From NCBI GenBank assembly GCA_003439945.1, contig QVRM01001118.1, positions 310,001 through 374,000 on the forward strand: 64,000 nt of DNA. The letters are read 5' to 3'. The position numbers were made by a program, and so were the translations under genes. The notes beneath the pieces are model-generated. The model ran no database searches, was not told the origin of the DNA, and worked only from the letters and a program-made list of their open reading frames with translations. Below, in pieces: positions 24,515 to 34,404 of this stretch; position 1 is the first letter of the stretch, and each line of letters starts with the position of its first letter. The DNA comes from Dermanyssus gallinae (taxonomy: Eukaryota; Arthropoda; Arachnida; Mesostigmata; Dermanyssidae).

Positions 24515-25154
24515 AGAATACCTGAAGTAGCAGAAGTAGCAGTAGCCGACACTAGATGACGACAGTACCACTCTGCTACCGATATTGTGACCCTGCCTGT
24601 GGCTCTGTAGCTCTCTCTCTTCCTCTGTGCGAGAGTTGAGATCCGCTGATAGGCAAGATGACGCCGCTTGGCAGTCGATGGCAATTGCCTGCCTCGACTG
24701 TCAAGCGGCAAAACAAAGTCGACGGAGAAGCGAAGTTAGACTTCCAATAGCAGTGAAGTCATAGAACGAATGAATGACGGCAACCGACGGCCGCTGCGCA
24801 CGGTCGCAGAGAAGCGTCAAGTATCCTCACTCGACCCGATCCCCGACCGCCCGAGGAGGACGAACAACAAAAAGGGATCGGGGGTGGCCAGACCAACTCT
24901 TGGGGTGTTGCTGTCCTCGATAGCAATTGGGCGCACGCCCAAATGTAAACAATACTGTCTCGATTTGCCAAACATATATATACGTCGTGTGTTTACTGAT
25001 CAATTCATTCATGAATCGATGATTCGCCCGCAAAACAGCGATGCAGAATACGTTGCGGCATAACACACACAGGCATACGCACATGCTGGCCGACAGGGGT
25101 CCACATATACGTAGGTATTTACATAAATACATATATGCATAGATACGTAAACAC
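22201..25154. other. Gene-free stretch
   Basis: No gene is recognised. A CAA/TTG tract covers about 22190-22435. The region 22460-22960 is free of simple repeats and has overlapping open frames of 73-124 codons on both strands. None shows a familiar motif, and they overlap in conflicting frames. (AT)n lies at 23517-23547, (CT)n at 24225-24245 and (AT)n at 24471-24511. AGAG-rich DNA lies near 23724-23805. Confidence 0.5.
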
Positions 25155-25483
25155 TGTGGCGGCGTGGTCTCGAGTAATGGGCGGAGGGTCTAATGCGCGA
25201 GTCATGGTTGTCATCAACGGGATGTCGCCGGTCTGATGATCCTTGTTGTTGTTGATCGAAGTTTTTTTGGGTGATGCTCATTGCAAATAGATGGCGCAAG
25301 CTATATCGCTGAAAGCTAACGGCAATGCTGCTGGTGCGGCCACAAGGGTTGTTGTGGATGTCCTAGACATCTCAAGATGTTCAGGCACTCAGTGCACTGA
25401 AGGTATCGCCTCACGGCGATGCCAAGCTTCGCCGTAGGGAACGATAGGGGGATGGTCTAGATTTAACGACAACCTGCCTAGAA
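25155..25483 (+). mobile_element. SINE family B, diverged full-length copy
   Basis: On the plus strand the tRNA-like head (TGGCGGCGTGGTCTCGAG, then CTAATGCGCGAGTCATG, then GTCGCCGGTCTGATGATCC) is followed by TTGTTGATCGAAG, GATGCTCATTG, CATCTCAAGATGTTCAGGCA, GTGCACTGAAGGTAT and CGCCGTAGGGAACGATAG. The copy ends with GGTCTAGATTTAACGACAAC, a decayed version of the 3' hairpin. Mutations throughout, including in the B box (GGTCTGATGATCC instead of GGTTCGATCC), show an old insertion. Confidence 0.78.
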
Positions 25484-26681
25484 GATAGTTATTAATTCTA
25501 GGTATTTAAAGTTAACTCTCGATACACAGCAACCATATACATCATGTCTCTGCAGACAGACGAACTGTCTGTCTGCCTGCAGACTATAGGAAGAGATCAG
25601 ATCGACCGAGACAGTGAAATGTGAACGATGTAACGAGGAACTGGGATGGGGACTGGGTGTAGACCCATGATGCCACAGAAAAGGGAGGCAACGACGACCA
25701 TAATTAAAAATTGTTGGAACACAAAGAAAAACACACACACACGCACACACGGGAATTCTGGCCTGGCTATCTTAGTTAGCCTGCGTTGGTCAGCTGGGTT
25801 AGTGAGCTAATTCGAGGTTAGCTAACAACTATTACCATCCATCATCATCATCAACAGCATCATCATCATCATCATTGTGATCGTCGTCATCATCATCATC
25901 ATCGTGGTTCGCTATAGAAGCGTGCCGTTGCTACAGAATGAGTGAGTTGTAGAAGCAGCAAAAGTCGTCGTAAAGTCGTTGAAGTAGTAGCCGCAGCAGC
26001 AGCAGAAACAACGTCACCGTTGTATCGTCTACGTTGTCAGCGGCGCGCTCAATCTTTCCATAGACAGATAGTCGACATATAGAGCTATAAGGGTGGCAGA
26101 GAGACACAGGGAAGGAGGGGGGAGCTGGAGAGGGGGGGAGAAAGATAGAGGCATATACATACAAAAGAGAGAGAGAGTGGGGGGGAGAGAGAAGCGGTAG
26201 AGAGAGACGGACAGTCAGTCAGTTGGGGAGTTGTAGTTCCGAGCTGTCGTTGCTGCCTGACGAACGAAGATGGGCCGACAGACGAGAAGAAGGCGGCATA
26301 GAAGAAGGCCGGGGGTGGTGGTGGTGGTGGTGGATGGCAGATTCGTGGCCCTAGCTGAAAAAACGACTTGACGTCGGACGACGTAGGGGGGCGTACAGGT
26401 ATTTGAGCGGCGGCGGCGGCGGCGTTCGTTTTCATCAGCGTTTCCGAATCAGTGGCTTGCCTCCTCCGTCCGAAACAGTTGCGTGACAAAATACAACCCG
26501 CCTCCTTCCAGCCAGTATCTAGTTCTGCTGTTGTTGTTGTTGTTGTTGTTTTTGTTGTTGCTATTGCCTCTGCTGCTGCTGAACAGGTTCCGAAGACCAG
26601 AAGCGGAAGCGGCCTCAGATCATATGAGAAACGTCGCACGTTACGCGCGAAGGTAGATAAGGTTTACAAATACATATGTAT

Positions 26682-26713
<32 letters not shown>

Positions 26714-27317
26714 CAATATATGTATATATATATATATATATACATAAACATGCAATCCTCTATAAAATAACGACAGCAACGACACCACGACGACGTTCAT
26801 GTCTTTCACGATCACAGCGGGGGTGAACACGGTGGAAACCGCAACCACAGCGACAACAATAGCAACAACTGGAACAGCAATAACAGCACTAACAACGCAG
26901 CACCAGCAGCGACAAGAGCAGCTACAAAAGCAACATTTCACTACTCATATACTAGTTAAGTCTACAAATTGTGAATCTATCCATTCTGTCTATCCACTAC
27001 TAACCAGCCGAACCGATCGAGTGAGCATCGTTTAGTCGACAATCGGCCTCATACGTTAAACAAACGTTCTGTTTGTATATATATATATATATATGTGGGT
27101 ACACGCCTTAACCTTTCGACGGGAGACTCGAGAGCATCGGAATTTTGCCGACAGAGGCTGTCGCTCGACATTTAGCGAGGAAACGCAGCATCTGTTCGGG
27201 GCACATTGTTGAACTGTGCCTATCCTGGGTTAGAGAACCTGTGGCCACACGTTCACGCGGAGACAAATGTTCACTTCAGTGTGCTAACATAACAAAGTTA
27301 TATAAATAAACCCGCAG

Positions 27318-27354
<37 letters not shown>

Positions 27355-28046
27355 TGCTGAATCAGTAAACGCACAAAGCGCACAAATATCTAGCAACTTC
27401 CGTCATCAACATACTTAAAATGTTAGTTTAGCTGAGATTTGTCCTAACGATACTCTAACAGACCGGCGGAATTCTATATCTGTGCTTGCTGGCCAATTTG
27501 CTGACCAGTTACAGTTGATGAAAGTTGAAATGATGTCAGAGCGCTGGCGACGGTCATTACGGGCAATAGGAAAATTGCTCGTTGGGTCTCTCAAGCATAA
27601 CGCTGTTAAAGGAGCGCGGCAAATGCGCCGCTCATAAGATTCCCGCTGCGGTCGAATTATTTACATTTATTGTTAGCCAATTTGGCTTAACCTAAAGCGC
27701 CTGCTGTGTTCATTCGACCTGACACCGCACGCCACAATGATAACAACGACAGCTCTTATGTCGATTTCGCTCGTAGACTCGTCACAAAAAGACTTGCCAT
27801 TTCAGCAAGTCAGGCATCGTTCCAACAACTGTTCAACTGTCGCGTATATATATATATATATATATATTGTTCACTCGCTTGTCTGTACGCTTGGAGAGAC
27901 AATAACTGGTCAATTTGTTATGTTCGCACGCTAATATCAACAACCAGCTTCCGTACAAGACGCATGACCAGAAGAAATCAGATCACTTGCCAAATGCTCT
28001 ACCTGCCCTAAGGGCAACTGCCAGTGACTATCAGGCATGTGTGAAA

Positions 28047-28084
<38 letters not shown>

Positions 28085-28533
28085 GATCTTCCATAGCCAT
28101 ATGTACTTATTAGAGTTTGGTAAAACTCGGCAAAACATTTTTTTTTCAATAGAAGAGGGGGGCGGAAATGTCTTGTTTAGAAGTGAGGATAAAATCGATC
28201 AAATAAGGTATTTTGCCTTTTTACCATAGTAGTCAACGCACCGATCATACCGGTGTATTCGGCGGAAAATTCTGCATAATCTGAATGACACCAGACGCAA
28301 GCTAACGAAAGCCAAATAGCCAGGTTAAGAAACGTCATAAAACGTCGATTTGTTGTTATGTCTTGCGTTGAAGCTTTCATGTGCAGAACCGTAAATTGTT
28401 GCTATTATGACCAAAAATTTGCACCGCCTAAAAGGCTATTCTCAGGCAGTAGCAAACTTAATGTCCATCATTTTCGCACGAAAGTGATGGCGCTGCGTTA
28501 CGTAGTTGCCGCGTAACTAAGCTGTTTCGACAG
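25484..28533. other. Gene-free stretch
   Basis: No gene is recognised. Contents are ATC-type repeats near 25838-25903, GA-rich DNA near 26095-26215, GGT and GGC triplets near 26310-26430, (TTG)n at 26526-26570, (AT)n at 26675-26740, 27078-27094, 27323-27352, 27846-27868 and 28051-28081, and CAA-type DNA near 26840-26935. Confidence 0.5.
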
Positions 28534-28703
28534 CCGACATCAAGAACGCGCAGAACGAGCGAGAGGCGACGTCGCTCACTCTCACAACAGACGGCAGCAA
28601 CAGCAACTTACAGAGCCTCCTACCTCAACTTCAAGGGGACCGCCGATGTCAACCGGACGCCTACCGACTTGTCGACTGCGGCGCACGTCCTCTCAATGTT
28701 GCT
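28534..28703 (+). other. Possible isolated internal exon (170 nt)
   Basis: A branch-point-like TAACTAA (28514-28520) and a short pyrimidine-containing stretch lead to CAG at 28531-28533. About 170 bases of G+C-rich, repeat-poor sequence follow, then GTGAGT, a strong splice donor, at 28704-28709. One frame reads without a stop and ends CQPDAYRLVDCGARPLNVAV, continuing to a stop about 60 bases past the donor. Other frames are also open, so coding status is undecided. I recognise no domain. It could equally be a chance arrangement in a G+C-rich patch. Confidence 0.2.
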
Positions 28704-29511
28704 GTGAGTTTCACCGTATCACGTCGACATCAAAGACAGCCTTTGAAAGTAAAGAAGAGAACCCATTAAAAGTAGTAACTTGCTTGGTGGTGGGGGGAAG
28801 TTTCTTCGGCTGAGAAGAGAGGCGCTTCATCTACTTCACCGCCCGAGTCGTTTTTTTTTTGTTGTTCCTGCATGGTCTCGGAAAAATGATGCGCCTACGT
28901 CCCCAGCAGCCAACTAGCAGCTACTAGCATGCTGGTGTGACTCGAGAACAAACGCACTGAAACCCCGATAATAAGCTCCCTCCACACTCTCAAGCTCGGA
29001 ATCGCATGTCAGTACTTCGAGGGTTGCTCAAGCCTTATTATAGCCGTCTCCAGCCCATTCATCAGCGCCTACCTCTACCAACCGGCCTAAGACGAGACTA
29101 GCATGCAAGCATGCTACATATGTACCACACAGTCAGGAATGACATCCGGATCGGGCTGGCGCGCCAAAGAATGAGGTGGGGGGTCGACGAGGAAATAGTG
29201 AGTGCGATAGGGATAGAGGTGCACGTTTTTAAGCGGCACATGCATAATACGGACATACACGACCTGTTGCGTCGAGTTCCATCTGGCCGAACCCCTTCTC
29301 TATAGCGCGCATGTCCTCGGCGCTCACCTCGTCGAGAAGCCACGTCCGGAGGAGCTCTAGAACTGTGCGGCTAGTGTGAGATTGGCGTTAGCCGACCAAG
29401 AAGCATCGGCGGCAAAACAGTAACAAGACCATACGCAACAACAACACCAACATTTACAGCATCATCAGCAGCAGCAAACTATCAACAACGACACAACAAC
29501 TACTACTACTA
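28704..29511. other. Unassigned DNA, few simple repeats
   Basis: No gene is recognised. The part from about 29100 to 29340 is G+C-rich with open frames of 64 and 81 codons on opposite strands and no familiar motif. CAA and CAG triplets appear near 29435-29510. Confidence 0.4.
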
Positions 29512-29698
29512 CGAAAAAAGTAGTTTTTGGACTGACCCTCAGCCAAGATTTAACGTCCTACGAACTTCCTTTTCGCATTGCTTCATAGACGAACCCCCCA
29601 TAAATACAAAGAGTGCAACGGTGGGACTCGAACCCGCGCACCTATGTGTCTCCTTCGGTTGCGAGGCGCAGACGAATGCCCCACGCCACCGGCTCGAC
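29512..29698 (-). mobile_element. tRNA-derived SINE, family A, full-length copy
   Basis: On the minus strand it starts GTCGAGCCGGTGGCGTGGGG (A-box region) near 29698. It has the B-box equivalent GGGTTCGAGTCCCACC near 29620-29640, then GCACTCTTTGTATTTATGGG, CTATGAAGCAATGCGAAAAG and GACGTTAAATCTTGGCTGAG. It is flanked by ACTACTACTAC on both sides (29499-29511 and 29699-29712). These may be a target-site duplication, but they lie within a trinucleotide repeat, so their exact limits are uncertain. Confidence 0.88.
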
Positions 29699-29992
29699 AC
29701 TACTACTACTATAATACTACATACTATTACTACTACTACTACTACTATAGCATCAGCAACAACAATCGCCCGCCAATTGTTGGCTTCAGGGTCTAGGTGA
29801 TTTCGGCATCGTCATGGTCTTCACCGCGAGGTAGTCGTAGTTATAGGCAGTCGTCATTGAAGCAGCAGTGATAGTCGTACTGGTAGTAGCTAATGCGAGC
29901 AGATTCAACCGAAACCAACTTGGAATGTCTATCTCTCTCTCTCTCTTTATGTATGTATATATATATATCCCTTGCACTGTCTCTCTCTCTCT

Positions 29993-30050
<58 letters not shown>

Positions 30051-30353
30051 GGAGAGAGAGAGCTCCTCAACTCTCCTTTGATCTGTCTAGCTTTGATCGG
30101 AATGCCTGCGTCCCCTCCTCCATTGAGCTTCGCGCCTGGCTAGGCTTCACACCTGTCGTCTGAGCGAATTCCACAACGTGGCCAGTATTCGAGCGTAGCT
30201 TTAAATTTTCCATTTGGTGAGTGTATCATATAGGTAGAAAGTTACATTTGCATTGCAATATATGACTTTTACTCGAATTACTAAATGAGAAATCAAGTTA
30301 CGGTGCACACGTACCGTCACGCTACCGTCACGATCTAGTGCCGGGTAGTTACG

Positions 30354-30397
30354 TTAGTTAGTACTATATATATATATATATATATAGTACTAACTAA
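30354..30397. repeat. 44-bp perfect palindrome with (TA)n core
   Basis: TTAGTTAGTAC at 30354-30364 is the reverse complement of GTACTAACTAA at 30387-30397. The 22 bases between are pure (TA)n, so the full 44 bases are self-complementary. Confidence 0.95.
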
Positions 30398-30437
30398 GTG
30401 ATATGTGTACACACACTTATCAAGCGAATAAATCAAT

Positions 30438-30475
<38 letters not shown>

Positions 30476-31181
30476 CATGTGTTTATTGCGTCAGGGTTCG
30501 TTAGTAAACTATGTTGGGTTCTTAAAGCAAATTCTAAGAATTTGTTTAGGGTGCTACTTCAGTCCTTCCCAAAAGTTTCATTTTTAGGTGCCAAAAGTGA
30601 GCAAGTTAGTTTTTGATAACCTTAAAACGTTCAAAATGTTCTCCTCTTACTGACCGCGCAGAGCAGGATTATAAGGTGAGCGGGGTAAAACTCCCATACA
30701 AAGTTCAAGCAATAATCCTATCCAATAATAATAAGAATTAATATTATTTGATAGGATTAAACGCAACATTTTCGACTTACTTAGCTGTCTCTTGATGAGC
30801 AGGGGTGGTAATTTTCGCCAATGACTATCGCACAGTAAAACAGTGTGAGCAATTTAACAAATAGTAGTGTGTAACTTCAATGATACCTGTATGTGTTATA
30901 TCTTGCTCTAAAATAAAAACGATATATGTATACATATATATATATATATATATGTCGATGTGCATGCCTACTTCTCATTACAGACACGGTCGACGTTCCC
31001 CTCTTTCTTCGTTCAAGATAAACATTTACACTGCGGAGGAATAGATGACGCAAAAGCTTGCTATTACTCACAGCAACGAGGCAATTGGCGGTCGTTAGCG
31101 TGACTTCTACGAATAGCTTTGCCGCGTTTGAAATAAACATTCAGTTCCGTTCAACCATCCGTTTATTTTATGAACTTACAT

Positions 31182-31182
31182 T

Positions 31183-31268
<86 letters not shown>
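31182..31268. repeat. Compound (AC)n-(AT)n-(AG)n microsatellite
   Basis: Three consecutive dinucleotide arrays change directly from AC to AT to AG units. A similar CT-(TA)n-GA compound array lies at 29936-30062. Confidence 0.93.
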
Positions 31269-31270
<2 letters not shown>

Positions 31271-31784
31271 GAAGAGAAGGGGAAAATAACGAGAGAAGAA
31301 CGCAAAAAATAGGTAGGTTGAGGCAAAGGACAGCGAGTGAAGGCGTTGCATAAGATGGTGTTACGCCGGCCGCGTGTTCTCTGCGTGCGCATGCGTATTT
31401 TTCATGGTTGGCAGCTCTCTTTAAACTACTCTGTCTAGAATTAAAAGCAGCAGCAGCATTCGAGCGACTGAGGAAGTCTTTGAGTCAGTCATTCGATCTA
31501 AACTATCAACGTTTATTTATCCTATCCGGCGCTCTACTGGCGCATTTACCCTACCGATGCCGGCTGCAGTTGAGTGTACTCTGAATGTACTCGACGGTCA
31601 GCGGGCAGTCGGTGATCAAAAAGTCAACAATAAACAAAACGCTAACCCTAAGTCGCAGAAGGAAGACTAGTTGAATGAGTTTTGGTTAGAGTGGTTAAAG
31701 TGGTGGTAGTGGTGGTGATGGTGGCGGCGGCGGCGGCGGCGGTAGCAGCAACAGTAGTAGTAGTAGTAGTAGTTAGTAGTAGTT

Positions 31785-31964
31785 GTCGAGCCCGGTGGCG
31801 TAGTGGATTGAGTCTCCGCCTCGCAACCGGAGGAGACACATAGGTGCGCGGGTTCGAACCCCACCGCTGCACATTTGTATATATGGGGGTCCGTCTATGA
31901 AGCAATGTGAAAAACAGTTCCGTGGACGTTAAATCTTGGCTGAGGGTCAGCCCGAAAACTTTAC
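31785..31964 (+). mobile_element. tRNA-derived SINE, family A, best preserved copy
   Basis: The plus-strand copy begins GTCGAGCCCGGTGGCGTAGT (A-box-like TGGCGTAGTGG). The B box is canonical, GGTTCGAACCC, near 31851-31861. The non-tRNA body has TGGGGGTCCGTCTATGAAGC, AACAGTTCCGTGGACGTTAA and GGCTGAGGGTCAGCC. It ends in TTTAC repeats. It sits inside an AGT/AGTT-type repeat, and TAGTAGTTAGT occurs on both sides. At about 180 bp it is a typical SINE length. Confidence 0.92.
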
Positions 31965-33980
31965 TTTACTTAGTAGTTAGTGGAAATTCTAGAGCTAATC
32001 TTAGTTGAAATAGTAGTTTGTAGTAGTAGCTGTACTGTGTGTGAGTTTAACTGCAAGCGAACTTGGCTGCGAACGCCTCGAGTCGGCCTGCTGCGAGACT
32101 CGTCTGTTTATTTGTTCGGCTGCTCACCGCCTGCCTGCCTGGCCGTCTGGTCTCTTAGCCGTCTTGTGCCATCTTGTGTCGTCGCGGCCGAATGAATACA
32201 GCGTGAGTCTGCGCTGCGCTGCGGTCATTGCTTGTTGTTGTTGTTGTTGGAGTTGTTGGTGTTGCCATTCTTGTTCATAATCACATGACGATAAATGTGG
32301 TTGTGGTGTTGTTGTTGTTGGAATCGTTGTTCTCGTTACTTACTTACTTACTTACTTATGTTGTTATTGTTGTTGTTATTGTTGCTGCTGCTGTTGTTGT
32401 TGTTGTTGTTGTTGTTGTTGCTGCTGTTGCTGTTGTTTGTTTATTATTCTTGCTACTATTATGTTTCTAGTTTGTGGTTTGTTGTTCTTCACGTTGCGGT
32501 TCAAGTTGTTGTTGTTCTTATTGATAATGACAGAAGTGATGGAAATAGTTGTGTCGCTTTCGTTATAGTTGCTCGTACTACAGCTGTCCCCTTGTCGCTA
32601 AACTTTGCTGTAAGTCACAACGACAGCGCCTTACCACTGGCGGCGGCGCCGGCGGACACGACAAAAATAATATTACAACAACAACAGCCAACAACAACAA
32701 CAACAAAAATTACAACAACAACAATCAACAACACACAACAACAACATTACAACAACGACAACAACAACATTACAACAAAAATTACAACAACGACGTTAAC
32801 AAACGCTGTTAAGTGATATCTCCGCATAGGCTCCGCGTCGTTCACTAGTGTCGAACCCCTTCTCGCCTGGCCGGCTAGGGCCCGTTTTGTGTTGGCCCCC
32901 TCACAGCACAGACACAGCACAGCTTCCTCCAGGCGGCTCACGGCTGTCTGTTCGATCATTTACGATCCAGCACGGTTGTTTGTCTATGCTGGCTAAATCT
33001 GTAACCAGGAAAACTTCTTCTACGATTGGCGGTCGTCGTAGCGTCCGACGACCGCAGCGTTCTGCTGGCAGGGGTGGCGGCGGTGGCGCCAGCAAGCAAA
33101 CAAGCAAGCATGTATGCACAATCGTCACGAGAGGATCAGCGAGATGACAGACCACAAACGAACAAAACGAACGATTTATAAAAAGAGAGAAGAAGGAGAA
33201 GAAGAAGAAGAAGGAGAAAGAATTAAAGCAAAGCGACAAATCATGGTGCCCCATGTTTTCCTCTGCGTGCCAATGTTGTTGTTTCTCGGCTGACACTGTC
33301 GCCTGCCGAAGCAACCTGCTGGCTCGTCACTACGATTGTTCACGTTACAAAAAACGCGTCTTCTATCCGCGTCCGTCCAGCTCCGCCGCCAGTATTTTCT
33401 ATCTGCTGTTAAGGACGAAATAAACGAAGCGACTAACGCACACAACAAGCAGGACAGCAACAGCAATGCGCAACAATATGCAGTAACAACAACAGCAGCA
33501 GCAGCAATAAGAAGTAATAACAACAGCAACAATAAGCAGTAGTAACAACAGCAACAATAAGCAGTAATAACAACAGCAACAATAAGCTGTAATAACAACA
33601 GCAACAATAATAGAAACAGTAACAATAAGCAGCAATAACAACAACAACTATAACAACAATAAGCAGCAATAGCAACAACAACAATAACAACAACAACAAC
33701 AACAACAGCTACGACGACACCAACCGCACAATGTGGTTGTAGCGGGCGATCGACGCCTGCCGGCCACTTAAATCAGACCACTAGTTAACAAAGAATTAGC
33801 TAAACAAACTAGACTACCATTTAACTATGTAGATGAACCAGCAACACCAATCGTATGATGACCTATGGCGAAACTCCTTGACCAGCATCGCGTTAACGTT
33901 ATCTGCCCTGACGTCGTCATCTTCGTTCTGAACTAGCGTTTGGCGACCCCCACGACGGTAGCCAAGAACGTCGTTAACTA
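31965..33980. other. Gene-free stretch, CAA/TTG rich
   Basis: No gene is recognised. TTG/TTA tracts lie near 32228-32460. CAA tracts lie near 32675-32800 and CAA/CAG/TAA tracts at 33480-33712. GAA-rich DNA lies near 33185-33225. The region 32820-33130 is free of simple repeats but shows only conflicting open frames. Confidence 0.5.
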
Positions 33981-34070
33981 CGACGATACCCCACCACGAG
34001 TCGAACCGGCTCGAACGAGAGAAAGCTTTCCTGCCACATGGTAGCGTGCTCTTCTCTTCAGCCACCCCGG
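33981..34070 (-). mobile_element. tRNA-like element (possible SINE 5' end)
   Basis: On the minus strand GGGGTGGCTGAAGAG near 34055-34069 resembles an A box. GGTTCGACTC at 33998-34007 resembles a B box, with roughly tRNA spacing between them. The T-arm does not pair well, so it is not a working tRNA. The downstream (left) limit is unclear. It lies immediately beside the SINE B insertion at 34087. Confidence 0.35.
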
Positions 34071-34086
34071 TACTCCGTTCAGTCTC

Positions 34087-34404
34087 GAATCAAAAACATT
34101 ATTTTAGCAAGTTCCTTTAGACTTCTAGACCATCTTCCGTCCCCTACGGGCTTGGAGCTCATCCTGAGGCATATGTATGTCTTCAATGAGGCACCGAGGG
34201 CCGGACATGTTGAGATATCTAGGGTTTCCCCAACAGTTCTTGTGGCAGAATGGCCGCTGACTGTCACCACTGGTATGGTTTATCATCTATTCTCAATGAG
34301 CTTATCGCTTAAGGAAAATTCGATCAACAATATGGATCGAACCGGCGACACCCGGTAGATGACTAGCGCATTAGTCCCCTATACCGCGGCGCCACACTTC
34401 CACA
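34087..34404 (-). mobile_element. SINE family B, full-length copy with clear tRNA-like head
   Basis: On the minus strand the head near 34328-34404 reads TGTGGCGCCGCGGTATAGGG, then ACTAATGCGCTAGTCATC, then GTCGCCGGTTCGATCC, with a good B box. The body contains TTGATCGAATTTTCC, GAGAATAGATGATAAACC, GGAAACCCTAGATATCTCAA, CATGTCCGGCCCTCGGTGC and CCCGTAGGGGACGGAAGATG. The 3' end is a diverged hairpin region. A 12-base imperfect duplication (10 of 12 matching) flanks it: CCGTTCAGTCTC at 34075-34086 and CCGTTCAATCCC at 34405-34416. Confidence 0.88.

Noticed and set aside
31785..31865. tRNA gene
   Set aside because: The same sequence recurs at 9.07, 29.5 and 44.9 kb with a shared non-tRNA body, so it is a SINE.
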